A stretch of DNA of 64,000 nucleotides, taken from the NCBI GenBank assembly GCA_905182035.1, contig CAJIZL010000005.1, forward strand, positions 1-64,000. Reading direction: 5' to 3'. Positions 7,207 to 15,907 of the stretch are shown here, in pieces. Position numbers and translations under genes: made by a program. The stretch's first letter is position 1; every line of letters begins with the position of its first letter. Below the pieces are notes generated by a model, which saw only the letters and a program-made list of their open reading frames with translations, had not been told where the DNA came from and searched no databases. This DNA is from Oceanospirillaceae bacterium ASP10-02a (GTDB taxonomy: Bacteria > Pseudomonadota > Gammaproteobacteria > Pseudomonadales > Balneatricaceae).

Positions 7207-8841
7207 GTGACGCAAAAAAACATACTTTTCATCATGTTAGATCAACTGCGAGCCGACGCCTTGTCTTGTTATGGTAACGGTGTGGTGGATACACCTAATA
7301 TAGATCGTTTGGCACAGAAAGGTGTGAAATTTAACCGCTGTTATGTACAAGGTACCAGCTGTGGTAATTCCCGTGCCTCCTATTATACGGGCCGGCATGT
7401 GCGCTCCCACGGTGCAACTTGGAATGGTTGGCCGAACAGGGTTGATGAGTTGACCCTGGCAGATCATCTTGCAGCTTGTGGCATGAACACCTATTTGATG
7501 GGTAAAACCCACATGAAGCCAGATTTGGCCGGTATGCGACGCCTAGGTCTTGACCCAAAATCGGAGTTAGGGCGGTTTTTAAGCAATGCAGGATTCAGTC
7601 AAGGTGAGCATGATGACGGTCTGCACACCTTGGGTGTGGCAGGCGGCTACGGTAGTGGCACACCGGCTTATTTCGACTACCTGCGCGAGCAGGGGTATGC
7701 AGCACAAAATCCTTGGGCTACTTGGGCTAACGCCATGCAGGATGAAAATGGGGTGCTGCGTAATGGCATGTTTTTAAAACATGGACATTTGCCAACAAGG
7801 GTGGATAGCGCCCATTCAGAAACGGCCTACACCACTGAACGTGCCATTGAAATGATGCAACACATGGGGCAGCAGAACTGGTGTTTACATGTGTCTTATA
7901 TAAAACCTCATTGGCCTTTGGCAGCCCCAGCGCCTTATCATCAAATGTACCGCGATGTGGACTTACCACAAGCGAGTAAGTGCGAGGCCCAAAAACACAA
8001 CGCCCATCCCATTTATCAAGCCTTTATGGCGTTGCCACAAAGCCAAACCTATGCACAAGATGAGTATCGCAATCATGCTTTACCCACCTATTATGGTTTA
8101 GTGAAGGAAATTGATGACAATTTAGGCCGTCTGTTTGCTAGTTTAGAGCAACAAGGCCAAAACAAAAATACCATGATCGTGTTGACGTCGGATCATGGTG
8201 ACTTCTTTGGTGACCACTGGTTAGCAGAAAAAGATCTATTCCATGACGTGGTGACCCGCGTGCCTTTGCTTATTATGGACCCTAGCCCCGCTGCTAATAT
8301 GAGCCGTGGCACAGAGTGTGATCAATTAGTTTGCGCAATTGATCTAGTGCCAACCTTTGTTGATTGGGCCGGTGGTGAGCCCCAGTGGCATTGGTTAGAG
8401 GGTCAATCATTGGTGCCTGTGCTGCATAAAACTGTGGCCATTGACCGAGATTTTGTGGTGTCAGAATGTGACTATGGTGCTATGGATTTTGCTAAACAGT
8501 TAGGCCGTACTAGCAACAACTCCCGCATGACTATGTTGTACGATGGGCGTTATAAATATGTTCATTGCTTGGGTTTTAAACCCATGTTATTTGACTTGCA
8601 AGAAGACCCACAGGAGTTTTCTGACTTGGGTAGGGATGATGGTTATACTGCTGTTCGTGGGCAACTCAGCGAGCAGATGTTAGATTGGTCAGCTGGATTA
8701 AAAAATCGTGTGACCGTGAGTCAGGAAGCCTTCGGCCAGCGTTTAGGCAAGGCTGGGCAGGTGGGTATTTTAATTGGTTATTGGCAACAAGAAGATGTGC
8801 CTCAGGCTCTGCAATTGGAACCAGAAGTTTCGCCCATATGA
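7207..8841 (+). CDS. Sulfatase / phosphonate-monoester-hydrolase-type alkaline phosphatase superfamily enzyme
   Basis: This 544-residue protein starts at GTG 7207 with AAGGGG upstream. Metal ligands are visible in MLDQLRAD (D12) and TSDHGDFFGDHW (near residue 330). The nucleophile region is GTSCGNSRASYYTGR with C52 and R56. Sulfatases need C/S-x-P/A-x-R for formylglycine formation; here the third position is Asn (CGNSR), so maturation may differ. No signal peptide is seen, so it is probably cytoplasmic. It overlaps the following isomerase gene by 4 bp (ATGA), implying a joint pathway, perhaps desulfation then isomerisation of a sugar. Confidence 0.88.
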   Translation: MTQKNILFIMLDQLRADALSCYGNGVVDTPNIDRLAQKGVKFNRCYVQGTSCGNSRASYYTGRHVRSHGATWNGWPNRVDELTLADHLAACGMNTYLMGKTHMKPDLAGMRRLGLDPKSELGRFLSNAGFSQGEHDDGLHTLGVAGGYGSGTPAYFDYLREQGYAAQNPWATWANAMQDENGVLRNGMFLKHGHLPTRVDSAHSETAYTTERAIEMMQHMGQQNWCLHVSYIKPHWPLAAPAPYHQMYRDVDLPQASKCEAQKHNAHPIYQAFMALPQSQTYAQDEYRNHALPTYYGLVKEIDDNLGRLFASLEQQGQNKNTMIVLTSDHGDFFGDHWLAEKDLFHDVVTRVPLLIMDPSPAANMSRGTECDQLVCAIDLVPTFVDWAGGEPQWHWLEGQSLVPVLHKTVAIDRDFVVSECDYGAMDFAKQLGRTSNNSRMTMLYDGRYKYVHCLGFKPMLFDLQEDPQEFSDLGRDDGYTAVRGQLSEQMLDWSAGLKNRVTVSQEAFGQRLGKAGQVGILIGYWQQEDVPQALQLEPEVSPI

Positions 8842-10031
8842 ATACAATGAGACAGCCAAATTTCCGTGAGGCCATTTTTCTCTCCCAACATATTCAAACC
8901 ACCATGGATTTTTACCACCCCCAGGCTATTGACCCAAAAGGTGGTTTTTTCCATCATTTTCGTGATGATGGCAGTGTTTATGATGCTCAAACCAGACATT
9001 TGGTCAGCAGTACACGGTTTATCTTTAATTATTGTGAAGCAGCGCGTTACTTTGACAACGCAGAATATCTTGCTGCAGCACGTCATGGCTTAAATTACTT
9101 ACGCAGCGCACATTTGAATTCTCATGATGGGGGTTACGCTTGGCTCATTAGAGATGGCCAGCAAGTGGATAAAACTAATCATTGTTATGGTCTAGCATTT
9201 GTTTTGTTGGCCTACTCATCGGCTGCAAAAGCCGGCATAACCAAAGCTCAAGACTACGTGCATGAAACCTTTGCACTGATGGAACGGCATTTTTGGTTGC
9301 CTGAACATGGCCTCTATGCCGATGAAGCGAGTGCAGACTGGCAAACACTTTCTGCTTACCGTGGGCAAAACGCCAATATGCACTCTTGTGAAGCGCTTAT
9401 TGCTGCCTTTGAAGCCACGGGCCATGAGCCCTATTTAGACCGAGCAACACTACTTGCACACAATATTTGTGTGCGTCAAACCCAAACCACCCAAGGCCAA
9501 ATTTGGGAGCATTATAACCGTGCTTGGCAGCCAGACTGGAATTACAATAAACACGACCCACAAAACCTTTTTCGCCCATGGGGTTATCAGCCAGGGCACT
9601 TCACCGAGTGGGCTAAACTGTTGCTAATCTTAGATCGCTATCAACCAAAACCATGGTTAGTAACAACTGCCAAAATTTTGTTTGACCAGGCTCTAGAAAA
9701 AGCGTGGGATCATGAGCATGGTGGCATCTGTTATGGCTTTTCTCCCACCGGTGAAATCTGTGACACTGATAAGTATTTTTGGGTACAGGCCGAGTCTATT
9801 GCTGCTGCTGCGTTGCTCGCTGAAAAAACCGGTGAACAACGTTATTGGGACTGGTATGAGAAATTATGGGCCTATGCTTGGGAACATTTCGTAGACCATG
9901 AAAACGGTGCTTGGTACCGTATCCTAACGCGTAAAAATAGCACCTACAATGAGCTTAAAAGCCCTGCTGGAAAGACTGACTACCACACCATGGGGGCGTG
10001 TTACGAAGTGATTAATAGTTTGCGATTATAA
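8838..10031 (+). CDS. AGE-family sugar isomerase/epimerase (mannose isomerase-like)
   Basis: I set the start at ATG 8838, which overlaps the sulfatase stop by 4 bp; the frame is open further upstream but that part is sulfatase coding. The 397-residue product is an (alpha/alpha)6-barrel of the N-acylglucosamine 2-epimerase family. Motifs include GGFFHHFRDDGSV, TRHLVSSTRFIFNYCEA, HLNSHDGGYAWL and the late catalytic-type His in DHEHGGICYG. The closest described types interconvert mannose and fructose or act on sulfoquinovose (YihS). Pairing with a sulfatase suggests a sulfated sugar substrate. The exact sugar cannot be read from sequence. Confidence 0.87.
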   Translation: MNTMRQPNFREAIFLSQHIQTTMDFYHPQAIDPKGGFFHHFRDDGSVYDAQTRHLVSSTRFIFNYCEAARYFDNAEYLAAARHGLNYLRSAHLNSHDGGYAWLIRDGQQVDKTNHCYGLAFVLLAYSSAAKAGITKAQDYVHETFALMERHFWLPEHGLYADEASADWQTLSAYRGQNANMHSCEALIAAFEATGHEPYLDRATLLAHNICVRQTQTTQGQIWEHYNRAWQPDWNYNKHDPQNLFRPWGYQPGHFTEWAKLLLILDRYQPKPWLVTTAKILFDQALEKAWDHEHGGICYGFSPTGEICDTDKYFWVQAESIAAAALLAEKTGEQRYWDWYEKLWAYAWEHFVDHENGAWYRILTRKNSTYNELKSPAGKTDYHTMGACYEVINSLRL

Positions 10032-10036
10032 GTTTG

Positions 10037-10110
10037 TTTATTGTCGATTTAGTGTCCTAGCTTTAATCATTTGAATGTTACTGTGGATAATATCAACCTG
10101 TATTCTATGA
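10037..10110 (+). promoter_or_regulatory. TGTCGAT promoter module, copy 1 (before mmgE/prpD)
   Basis: From TTATTGTCGATTTAGT (10038-10053) through TTTGAATG (10070-10077) to about 10110, this region aligns with the mttB promoter at 19147-19220 at roughly 70% identity by hand. GATase-type AraC regulators such as ArgR bind TGTCG-containing half-sites, so this is a likely operator for the regulator at 18094-19083. The ATG of the MmgE/PrpD gene follows at 10175. Confidence 0.65.
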
Positions 10111-10174
10111 GTGGTTTTTACAGCTAATTAACTACCCCATTATCTACCAATAGTATTAAAAAGGAGCTCGCCTT

Positions 10175-11506
10175 ATGCCAAGTAACCTTTCTGTCCGGCA
10201 GTTTTTATTAGATATTAGCTTTGACACTTTGCCATCAGCAGTCATTGAACAGGCAAAAGTTTGCTGTTATGACCTGCTTGGTGCGGCGGTAGGTGGCGGT
10301 CGTTCAGCCCCAGCATCCATCATTACCCGTCATGCGCAAGATCATTTTGCCGCAGGAGCCAACATTACTGCAGTTCAACCATTACTAGGTGGTGAAAGTA
10401 TAAGCCCTGTGGGGGCTGCCTTGGTGGGCGCAACTATGATTGACGCGTTAGATTGTCACGATGGACAGCGAGAAGTCAAAGGGCATATAGGTTGTAGCAT
10501 GCTGCCTAGCCTCATCGCTGTGCTAGAGTCCCAGTTGCGACCCGTGACGGGTCGTGAGCTAATTAGTTTGATTGTTGCTGGTTATGAAATAGGCACCCGG
10601 GCGGGGTTGGCATTGCATGGAACAGTGACTGATTATCATACTTCTGGTGCCTGGGGCGCGGTTAACTGTGCCGCATTAACGGCCCATGTTTTGGGTCTTA
10701 ATGAAGAACAATTCAATCATGCTGTGGGTATAGCTGAATATCATGGGCCACGCAGCCAGATGATGCGGAATATTGACCATCCTACAATGCTGAAGGATGG
10801 TTCTGGCTGGGGTGCTATGGCGGGCACCTCGGCGGCATATATGGCAGCTGAAGGCTTTACTGGGGCACCTGCCATTACTATTACTGCTGATGATGCAGCT
10901 GCCTATTGGCAGGATTTGGGCCAAAACTGGCAAATCCTTAATCAATATTTTAAACCTTACCCTGTATGCCGTTGGGCTCAACCAGCCGTTGCGGCTTGCT
11001 TAACGTTGCGCCTGAAGCATAATTTTGATCCGAGTCAGGTAGAGCAAATTACAGTGTGGACCTTTCATGAGGGCGCGCGATTATTTAGTGATGTGCCTAG
11101 TGATTCAGAGCAAGCTCAGTATGCCATCAGTTTTCCAATAGCCATGGCTGTTCTAAAAGGTGCTATTAGCGCTGACGATGTTTACAGCGGCTTTAACGAT
11201 GCCCAGGTACGAGACATGATTGGCAAAGTCACGTTAATGGAAGGTGCGGATTATAATGAGGTGTTTCCAGCTGAGCGCTGGGCCCATGCGCGTATACGTA
11301 TGGCTGACGGTACAGAAATGGTATCAGAGCCTCATGAAGCCTTAGGCGACCCTCATAAGCCTATGAGCAAAGAGCAATTTCAGGACAAGTACATTAACTT
11401 ATGTGAACCCGTGTGGGGCCTGCAAAAATCACAACAGGTGTTAGCCTATATTGAACATTTGGAAAAGGGTGATTTAGCTGGCTTGTTGGCCTTAATTCGC
11501 AGCTAA
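10175..11506 (+). CDS. MmgE/PrpD family protein
   Basis: This 443-residue protein starts at ATG 10175 with AAGGAG upstream. It shows the family hallmarks: the N-terminal helical domain (YDLLGAAVGG), DCHDGQREVKGHIGCSMLPSLIAV, KPYPVCRWAQPAVAA, and the C-terminal lid domain (VWTFHEGARLF, FPIAMAVLKG). Members include 2-methylcitrate dehydratase, cis-aconitate decarboxylase and a number of uncharacterised dehydratases or isomerases. The promoter module is shared with the mttB operon, so it probably acts in the same catabolic pathway. The last 4 bases overlap the convergent ABC ATPase gene. Confidence 0.88.
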   Translation: MPSNLSVRQFLLDISFDTLPSAVIEQAKVCCYDLLGAAVGGGRSAPASIITRHAQDHFAAGANITAVQPLLGGESISPVGAALVGATMIDALDCHDGQREVKGHIGCSMLPSLIAVLESQLRPVTGRELISLIVAGYEIGTRAGLALHGTVTDYHTSGAWGAVNCAALTAHVLGLNEEQFNHAVGIAEYHGPRSQMMRNIDHPTMLKDGSGWGAMAGTSAAYMAAEGFTGAPAITITADDAAAYWQDLGQNWQILNQYFKPYPVCRWAQPAVAACLTLRLKHNFDPSQVEQITVWTFHEGARLFSDVPSDSEQAQYAISFPIAMAVLKGAISADDVYSGFNDAQVRDMIGKVTLMEGADYNEVFPAERWAHARIRMADGTEMVSEPHEALGDPHKPMSKEQFQDKYINLCEPVWGLQKSQQVLAYIEHLEKGDLAGLLALIRS

Positions 11507-13584
11507 TTAGACAGCTGGATGACTGGAATCATAGCGCCTAAGAAGTCGTCCGTTAAATGGCATCTAAGCTCATGACCATCGGCCATTAACTTCATTGCTG
11601 GCAACTCCTTTTCACAAAGGTTATTAGCAACCTGTTGCTTGTGCTGGCAACGAGTTTGGAAAGGGCACCCTGATGGTGGGTTCATGGCCGAAGGAATATC
11701 ACCGTCCAAGACAATGTGTTTACGCTTAATGCTAGTATCAGCAATCGGCACCGCCGATAACAAGGCCTCAGTATAGGGGTGATAAGGAGGACTAAATACT
11801 TGGTCTGTGCTACCCATTTCTACCACATGACCCAAATACATGACCATCACTCTATCAGAGATATAGCGAACGATTGACAGGTCATGACTAATGAACAGCA
11901 TGGTGGTTTTATTTTTTCTTTGCAACTCCATTAACAGATCAGTTACAGCCGCTTGAACGGAAACATCTAACGCAGAAACTGGCTCATCGGCCACCACTAC
12001 TTGAGCGTTGCCAGCAAAGGCACGAGCAATACCCACACGTTGTTTTTGGCCACCAGATAGTTGGCGTGGCTTACGCAGGGCAAATTCTCGAGGCAGTTTG
12101 ACTAAATCTAATAGCCCCAACATTCTTTGCTCGCGGTCCTCCTCGTTGGTGCCAACCCTAAAGACTTCAAGGGCGCGTATGATTTGGCGGCCGACACTCA
12201 TGGATGGGTTAAGGGTATCAAATGGGTTTTGAAATACCATTTGAATGGACGACACAGACTCAACCTCACGGTCATGGATCAAGGTGTTTTGAATGTCCTC
12301 GCCCAGTAAGTTAGCAGTGCCTGCGCTAGCTTCCTCTAAACCCAGTAACACCTTTGCCAGAGTAGACTTGCCACAGCCAGACTCCCCAACAATGGCCAGG
12401 GTTTCTGATTCACGTGCTTCAAAGGAGATGCTCTCGTTGGCCTTAACGACACGCTTTTCCCCGCTACCAAACAAAGCGCTCGCAGCAACTTCATAGTATT
12501 TTTGTAGCTTATCAACCTTAAGCACCACTTCACCTATTTCGGTGGATTGCCTATCTGCAGCTGCTACTGGGGGGTTGAGCCAGTCTATTTGGTTGATTCT
12601 TGCACAGCGTGAGGCGTGGCTATGATCGTCTATCAAAGACAGCATGGAAATCTCATTCTGGCCACATGTTTCAGCATCATAATAATTACACCGAGGGCCA
12701 AAGTTACAGCCATTGGGGCGCTCATGGGGTAACGGGAAGTTACCCGGGATAGTGACCAAAGGACGGGCGTTTTTATCAGCACCGGGCAATGGAATTGAGC
12801 GGAACAAAGCTTGCGTATAGGGATGGCGCATGCGCTCAAATACTTTTTCAATAGGCCCGGCTTCTATAGCCTCACCTGAATACATGACACAAATGTCATT
12901 ACAGGTTTCCAGCACTAAACCAAGATTGTGGGAGATAAATAGCATTGAGGTGCCATACTTCTCACCTAACCCTTTGACTAGGTCAACGATGCCCGCTTCA
13001 ATAGTGACATCCAGCGCAGTGGTAGGTTCATCAAGGATCAGCAACGACGGTTTTGACATCAGCGCCATGGCGATGACAATGCGTTGCTGTTGGCCACCTG
13101 ATAATTGATGTGGGTAACTGTTTAAGATCCGTTCAGGGTCAGACAGTCGAACATCTTCCACCACTTGCATGGCCAGATCCCAGGCCTCTTTGGCAGAGCT
13201 CTGTTGATGGATCATGGGCACTTCCATGAGTTGCTTGCCGACTTTCATGGATGGATTCAAGGAAGCCATGGGTTCTTGATAAATCATGGCAATTTCAGAG
13301 CCACGCAAATGCCGCAGTTCTTCTTCGCTCATTGTGTTGAGCTCTCGGCCCTTAAATTTGATGCTGCCACCAACAATTTTGCCGTTTACTCCAAGGTCTT
13401 GCATCACGCCTAAAGCCACGGTGGATTTGCCGCAGCCAGACTCACCCACAAGACCCATAGCTTGGCCTTGCTCTACCACACAAGAGAAGTCCATCACTGC
13501 AGGAATTTCACCCAATCGAGTAAAGAAACTAATGGACAGGTTGTCTATTTCTAAAATAGGTCCATCGTAATCCCATTGTTGCAT
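11503..13584 (-). CDS. Oligopeptide-type ABC transporter, fused double ATPase
   Basis: This 693-residue protein contains two complete nucleotide-binding domains, equal to DppD and DppF fused. The first has Walker A GESGCGKST near residue 47, signature LSGGQQQR and Walker [13 protein letters not shown]. The second has GESGCGKST near residue 410, LSGGQKQR and VVVADEPVSALD. Each ends with the oligopeptide-family C-terminal extension containing Cys motifs (GCNFGPRCNYYDAETC; GCPFQTRCQH). It is the last gene of the minus-strand importer operon, 12 bp after the permease stop. Confidence 0.94.
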   Translation of the reverse strand: MQQWDYDGPILEIDNLSISFFTRLGEIPAVMDFSCVVEQGQAMGLVGESGCGKSTVALGVMQDLGVNGKIVGGSIKFKGRELNTMSEEELRHLRGSEIAMIYQEPMASLNPSMKVGKQLMEVPMIHQQSSAKEAWDLAMQVVEDVRLSDPERILNSYPHQLSGGQQQRIVIAMALMSKPSLLILDEPTTALDVTIEAGIVDLVKGLGEKYGTSMLFISHNLGLVLETCNDICVMYSGEAIEAGPIEKVFERMRHPYTQALFRSIPLPGADKNARPLVTIPGNFPLPHERPNGCNFGPRCNYYDAETCGQNEISMLSLIDDHSHASRCARINQIDWLNPPVAAADRQSTEIGEVVLKVDKLQKYYEVAASALFGSGEKRVVKANESISFEARESETLAIVGESGCGKSTLAKVLLGLEEASAGTANLLGEDIQNTLIHDREVESVSSIQMVFQNPFDTLNPSMSVGRQIIRALEVFRVGTNEEDREQRMLGLLDLVKLPREFALRKPRQLSGGQKQRVGIARAFAGNAQVVVADEPVSALDVSVQAAVTDLLMELQRKNKTTMLFISHDLSIVRYISDRVMVMYLGHVVEMGSTDQVFSPPYHPYTEALLSAVPIADTSIKRKHIVLDGDIPSAMNPPSGCPFQTRCQHKQQVANNLCEKELPAMKLMADGHELRCHLTDDFLGAMIPVIQLSN

Positions 13585-13596
13585 GATCCTGCTCCC

Positions 13597-14751
13597 TTAG
13601 TCTTTGAGTGACTGTTCGCGCAGGCCATCGGCCAACAGGTTGAGGCCCAGCACTAGCGACATTAATGCTAGGGCAGGAGGAATAGCTAGGTGTGGGTATA
13701 TGGATAAGAGTTTGCGGCCCTCGTTTATGGTCATACCCCAGTCTGGGCTTTCTGGGCTAACGCCTAGCCCAAAGAAACCCAAGGTGCCTAATAAAATAGT
13801 GATGTAGCCGATGCGTAAACAAAAATCCACAATCAAAGGCCCTCGTGCATTAGGTAGAATTTCCCACAACATAATATACCAAGGTCCTTCTCCGCGGGTT
13901 TCGGCTGCCGCTACATAGTCGCGAGTTTTAATGTCCAGAGTTAGGCCCCTGACAATACGAAACACCGTAGGTGAGTTAACAAATACCACTGCAACAAAAA
14001 TATTCAGCAGGTTAGGTTCCATATAAAAAACACCTAATGGATCCATATTAAAAGCCAGACCTGAATAGGCCCAAAAGCCCAATACTAGTGTGATGGCGAC
14101 ATAAATATTACGCTTCACAGGCTGGGTATAAAATCGAGATTGAAATAACACAACAAACAATATAATAGGAAATACGAACAGTACTGCAGCCAAATAAATA
14201 GGTACACCAGTTGAGCGAATTTCTGGTGTGACTAACAAGAAAAATAACAAAATTACTGGGAAGGCTAGCACTAAATTGGACAAGAAAGATAAGATCGTAT
14301 CCAACTTTCCAGATCTATAGCCGGCAGGTAGGCCTAAGGTGATCCCTACCATAAAGGCAAACACAGTAGCCGCTGGGGCAATAGTTAATACAGTGCGGCA
14401 GCCCATTACCACGCGAGAAAATATGTCACGGGCCAGGTTATCACCACCTAACAGGTAGAATGTACCTTCCACACCACGCACAGGAAAACCTATGCCTTTG
14501 TTTTTCATACCAGAAATTTGGGCTAAGGGGTCGTGGGTGATAATTAAATCAGCAAGGATAGCCGTTAATACCCAAAACAACACCAGTAGCAAACCCAAGG
14601 TGCCAACGCGGCTATCAAACAAGTGGCCATATAAGCCTAAGCGTTGTCGATAATAAGCAGAGATACTTAAAATTATGCCCATAGCAACCCATACAGGGAT
14701 TAACTGGGTAAAAATGCCAATGGTGATTTGAAGTGCAGTTAATGCTTCCAT
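13597..14751 (-). CDS. Oligopeptide-type ABC transporter permease (DppC-like)
   Basis: This 384-residue inner-membrane protein is longer than usual DppC (~300). It has an extra N-terminal hydrophobic segment, and a central insertion with hydrophobic stretches (IYLAAVLFVFPIILFVVLF; ITLVLGFWAYSGLAF). The permease loop TRDYVAAAETRGEGPWYIMLWEILPNARGPLIVDF carries the EAA-type motif that contacts the ATPase. It pairs with the permease at 14761 and the fused ATPase at 11503. Confidence 0.92.
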   Translation of the reverse strand: MEALTALQITIGIFTQLIPVWVAMGIILSISAYYRQRLGLYGHLFDSRVGTLGLLLVLFWVLTAILADLIITHDPLAQISGMKNKGIGFPVRGVEGTFYLLGGDNLARDIFSRVVMGCRTVLTIAPAATVFAFMVGITLGLPAGYRSGKLDTILSFLSNLVLAFPVILLFFLLVTPEIRSTGVPIYLAAVLFVFPIILFVVLFQSRFYTQPVKRNIYVAITLVLGFWAYSGLAFNMDPLGVFYMEPNLLNIFVAVVFVNSPTVFRIVRGLTLDIKTRDYVAAAETRGEGPWYIMLWEILPNARGPLIVDFCLRIGYITILLGTLGFFGLGVSPESPDWGMTINEGRKLLSIYPHLAIPPALALMSLVLGLNLLADGLREQSLKD

Positions 14752-14760
14752 CAGCGTGCC

Positions 14761-15801
14761 CTAATTGATACGAATACGTGGATTGAGGAATACATAGCCA
14801 ATATCTGAAATTAACTGTGTGATGAGTACCACGAATACCGCCACCATCGAGCAGGCTAACAAGAGGTCGATATCATTGTTGGACGCAGCCTGAACTAGCA
14901 GCCAGCCAAAACCTTTGTAGTTAAACAAGGTTTCTACAATTACCACGCCAGTAAGTAGCCAAGGGATTTGTAGCATGATCACTGTAAAGGGTGCGATTAA
15001 CGCATTGCGTAAAGCGTGTTTAAGCACGATGTTGCTAAAACTAACACCCTTTAAGCGTGCGGTTCGAATATATTGCGCTGTCATAACTTCAGCCATTGAG
15101 GCGCGAGTCATGCGCGCAATGTAACCCATTCCATAGAAAGCCATGGTCATCACTGGTAAAGTGAAATTGGCAATGGTGATCTCATCCATAGCAGAAGTCG
15201 AAGAGCCTTTAAACCATCTTAAGCCCACTGCTGAACTAGCAAATATCACTACAAAGATAACACCGGAGACATATTCCGGCGTTGCGGTGGTGAGGATAGC
15301 AAAAGTTGATAAGTTCCGATCCGTGCGTGAACCTTCTCGCATACCTGCCAGTACACCAATAATGAGCGCCATAGGCACCATCACTAACATCACAAATAGC
15401 ATTAACCAGCCTGTTAACCCAAGGCGTTTGCTAACTATGCTGGCAACATTGTCTTTAAATACTGTAGACCAACCCATGTCAGCCTGCAACACACCACAAT
15501 AGTTGGCAATGAGATCCACACCGGGTTTTACACAACGACCTAACGTTTTGCCATCTTCTCTGACAAACACAAAACCGGGTGTTACCCCTAACCATTCGCC
15601 ATAACGTACCAGTAGGGGCTGCTTATAACCGCGACTCTCCAGCCATTGTTCAACCTGTACGTCGGACATGCGCATACTGCCCTGAGTCTTGGCTAACTTC
15701 TCTAAATTGGGCTGTAAGTTGGTTAAGAAAAACACCAAAAAGGTTAGGCACAGAGCAGTCAATACCATCATGCCCGTTCGCTTAACAATAAATATCCACA
15801 T
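14761..15801 (-). CDS. Oligopeptide-type ABC transporter permease (DppB-like)
   Basis: This 346-residue permease has the standard N-terminal transmembrane helix followed by a periplasmic loop and about five more helices. The EAA loop is MAEVMTAQYIRTARLKGVSFSNIVLKHALRNALIAPFTV. The first periplasmic loop (LEKLAKTQGSMRMSDVQVEQWLESRGYKQPLLVRYGEW) is the usual DppB/OppB insert. It lies 9 bp before the DppC-like gene and ~100 bp after the substrate-binding protein gene, with a terminator hairpin in between. Confidence 0.93.
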   Translation of the reverse strand: MWIFIVKRTGMMVLTALCLTFLVFFLTNLQPNLEKLAKTQGSMRMSDVQVEQWLESRGYKQPLLVRYGEWLGVTPGFVFVREDGKTLGRCVKPGVDLIANYCGVLQADMGWSTVFKDNVASIVSKRLGLTGWLMLFVMLVMVPMALIIGVLAGMREGSRTDRNLSTFAILTTATPEYVSGVIFVVIFASSAVGLRWFKGSSTSAMDEITIANFTLPVMTMAFYGMGYIARMTRASMAEVMTAQYIRTARLKGVSFSNIVLKHALRNALIAPFTVIMLQIPWLLTGVVIVETLFNYKGFGWLLVQAASNNDIDLLLACSMVAVFVVLITQLISDIGYVFLNPRIRIN

Positions 15802-15833
15802 GTGCAGTCCTGGGATGACTAGGGCAGAGAGGT

Positions 15834-15867
15834 GATAAAAAAGAGCAGGCTACTAGGCCTGCTCTTT
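15834..15867 (-). terminator. Intrinsic terminator between binding protein and permease genes
   Basis: An 11-bp perfect stem AAAGAGCAGGC/GCCTGCTCTTT with a 6-base loop is followed on the minus strand by a run of T. It should partly terminate transcription after the binding-protein gene, giving more binding protein than membrane components. Confidence 0.85.
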
Positions 15868-15880
15868 AGAGAAAATTAGA

Positions 15881-15897
15881 GGGCCACAAAGTGGCCC
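15881..15897 (-). other. GC-rich hairpin just after the binding-protein stop
   Basis: GGGCCAC-AAA-GTGGCCC is a perfect 7-bp stem with a 3-base loop, 11 bp after the stop codon of the binding-protein gene. It probably blocks 3' exonuclease and stabilises the upstream message. Confidence 0.6.
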
Positions 15898-15907
15898 AAG
15901 TGTGGGT

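Noticed and set aside
8685-8837. N-terminal extension of the AGE isomerase
   Set aside because: This part lies in another frame of the sulfatase gene; the ATG at 8838 gives the family-sized protein with a stop-start overlap.
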